A stretch of 14,601 bases of DNA. Source: Coriobacteriaceae bacterium (GTDB lineage Bacteria; Actinomycetota; Coriobacteriia; Coriobacteriales; Coriobacteriaceae). The notes below the pieces were generated by a model, which was given only the letters and a program-made list of their open reading frames with translations, did not search any database and was not told the DNA's origin. The DNA lies in assembly GCA_902364975.1 (NCBI GenBank), contig CABJFQ010000022.1, positions 1 to 14,601 of the forward strand, written 5' to 3'. The translations under genes were made by a program, and so were the position numbers. Position 1 is the stretch's first letter, and every line of letters begins with the position of its first letter. Of this stretch, positions 13,985 through 14,601 are shown piece by piece.

Positions 13985-14569
13985 CTATTCAATTACCACG
14001 GCCTGGCTATCCATCTGTTGCCACGTGCCGAAGAACACTTGGGCATTTCGCGTAACATTGCCGTTAATCGAATCCGAAAGATAGACAATTCCCTGCTCGT
14101 CATCATAGCCTTTAAGGACTACGGCATGATTACCGCCCCACAGACCATAGGAATGCCCGTTATACCAACGCGCAGCATAACGGCCTCCTGGCCAACTTCC
14201 CCATTCGGTATTCCACATCTCAACAGGTTGACCACAGGTCAGCCTGTTCTTAATGGAAGAAATTGACGAGAAAGAAACGTCTTTTGCCTGCTTGCCACTT
14301 CCAGCAGCACGCAGAAAGTTATTACCAGCAATAGTAATCGCAGGTGCGACGCATCCCATGAGACCCCCGCTGCTACGCCTTGGATTGCCATCAAAAGCGG
14401 TAACAAAATTGCCATTGCTTCCCTTGGGCAAATAGTAATCCGCAATAATCGTCTTACCTAAACCGAAACCATAGTAGTTAAGCAAGTTTGTAAGGGCAAC
14501 CGACTCACAGCCAGTAGGAAGTTCCGGGTACTGCGAATAGCACGGGACATCGACCCAAGCGCCAACCAT
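13985..14569 (-). CDS. C39-like cysteine peptidase domain, probably the 3' part of a frameshifted choline-binding-type protein
   Basis: A 194-residue frame with a papain-like C39 (Peptidase_C39_2) domain: VDVPCYSQYPELPTGCESVA with Cys21 as nucleophile, GGNHAVVLKGYD with His148, and YLSDSINGNV with Asp166. The frame begins at an ATG (14567-14569) with no ribosome site or signal peptide and has an in-frame TAA 18 bases upstream, which is odd for a domain normally secreted. In another frame the 32 bases to the window edge read YIWLNYSGA, the end of a GW-type wall-binding module. Removing the four bases AACA at 14570-14573 would join it as SGAMVGAWVDVP. It therefore probably belongs to a third repeat protein, broken here or by a sequence error. 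If intact it would cut peptides at the cell surface; its target is unknown. Confidence 0.75.
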   Translation of the reverse strand: MVGAWVDVPCYSQYPELPTGCESVALTNLLNYYGFGLGKTIIADYYLPKGSNGNFVTAFDGNPRRSSGGLMGCVAPAITIAGNNFLRAAGSGKQAKDVSFSSISSIKNRLTCGQPVEMWNTEWGSWPGGRYAARWYNGHSYGLWGGNHAVVLKGYDDEQGIVYLSDSINGNVTRNAQVFFGTWQQMDSQAVVIE

Positions 14570-14601
14570 TGTTAGCGCCGGAATAATTTAGCCAAATATA
14601 G

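Overview
The window looks like a surface-polysaccharide and phosphocholine-decoration locus from a Gram-positive gut-type bacterium, most likely a member of the Coriobacteriia (Collinsella/Olsenella-like). The clues are the style of the cell-wall-binding repeats (GW...WYWLDPANDGAM), the LicB/LicC/LicA/LicD protein set, and an IS256-type transposase scrap that is visibly richer in G+C than the rest. The taxonomic call is inference from sequence style; no rRNA or housekeeping gene is present.

Layout. 1-661: insertion-sequence debris and decayed sequence with no intact gene. 662-1764 (minus): a GT2 polyprenyl-phosphate-type glycosyltransferase followed by a DUF2304 membrane protein, joined by a TAATG overlap. 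1765-2369: a second gene-poor stretch holding an apparent membrane-protein C-terminal remnant and a small imperfect duplication. 2370-11041 (minus, read right to left): a long probable operon of six genes. These are a secreted repeat protein with an NlpC/P60 hydrolase domain, a second secreted repeat protein with an L,D-transpeptidase domain, a GT2 glycosyltransferase, a Wzx-type flippase, a LicD-family transferase and a GT4 glycosyltransferase. 11207-13923 (plus, divergent): an HTH-LicC-LicA fusion and LicB, ending in a strong bidirectional terminator at 13942-13974. 13985-14569 (minus): a C39-type cysteine peptidase domain that appears to have been cut by a frameshift from an upstream cell-wall-binding repeat.

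How it fits together (inference from families and context): LicB imports choline, the LicA half of the fusion phosphorylates it, and the LicC half activates it to CDP-choline. LicD could then transfer phosphocholine to a glycan assembled by the GT2/GT4 enzymes and exported by the flippase. The two repeat proteins would dock onto the decorated wall through choline-binding-type modules and carry out peptidoglycan remodelling, one cutting (NlpC/P60) and one crosslinking or anchoring (L,D-transpeptidase).

The most striking regulatory feature is a perfect 19-bp interrupted palindrome at 11140-11158. Its two arms each supply the -35 hexamer of one of two back-to-back promoters, one for the choline genes and one for the wall/glycan operon. 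The choline cytidylyltransferase in front of it carries a winged-helix DNA-binding domain, so a choline-responsive switch that controls both sides is a testable hypothesis.
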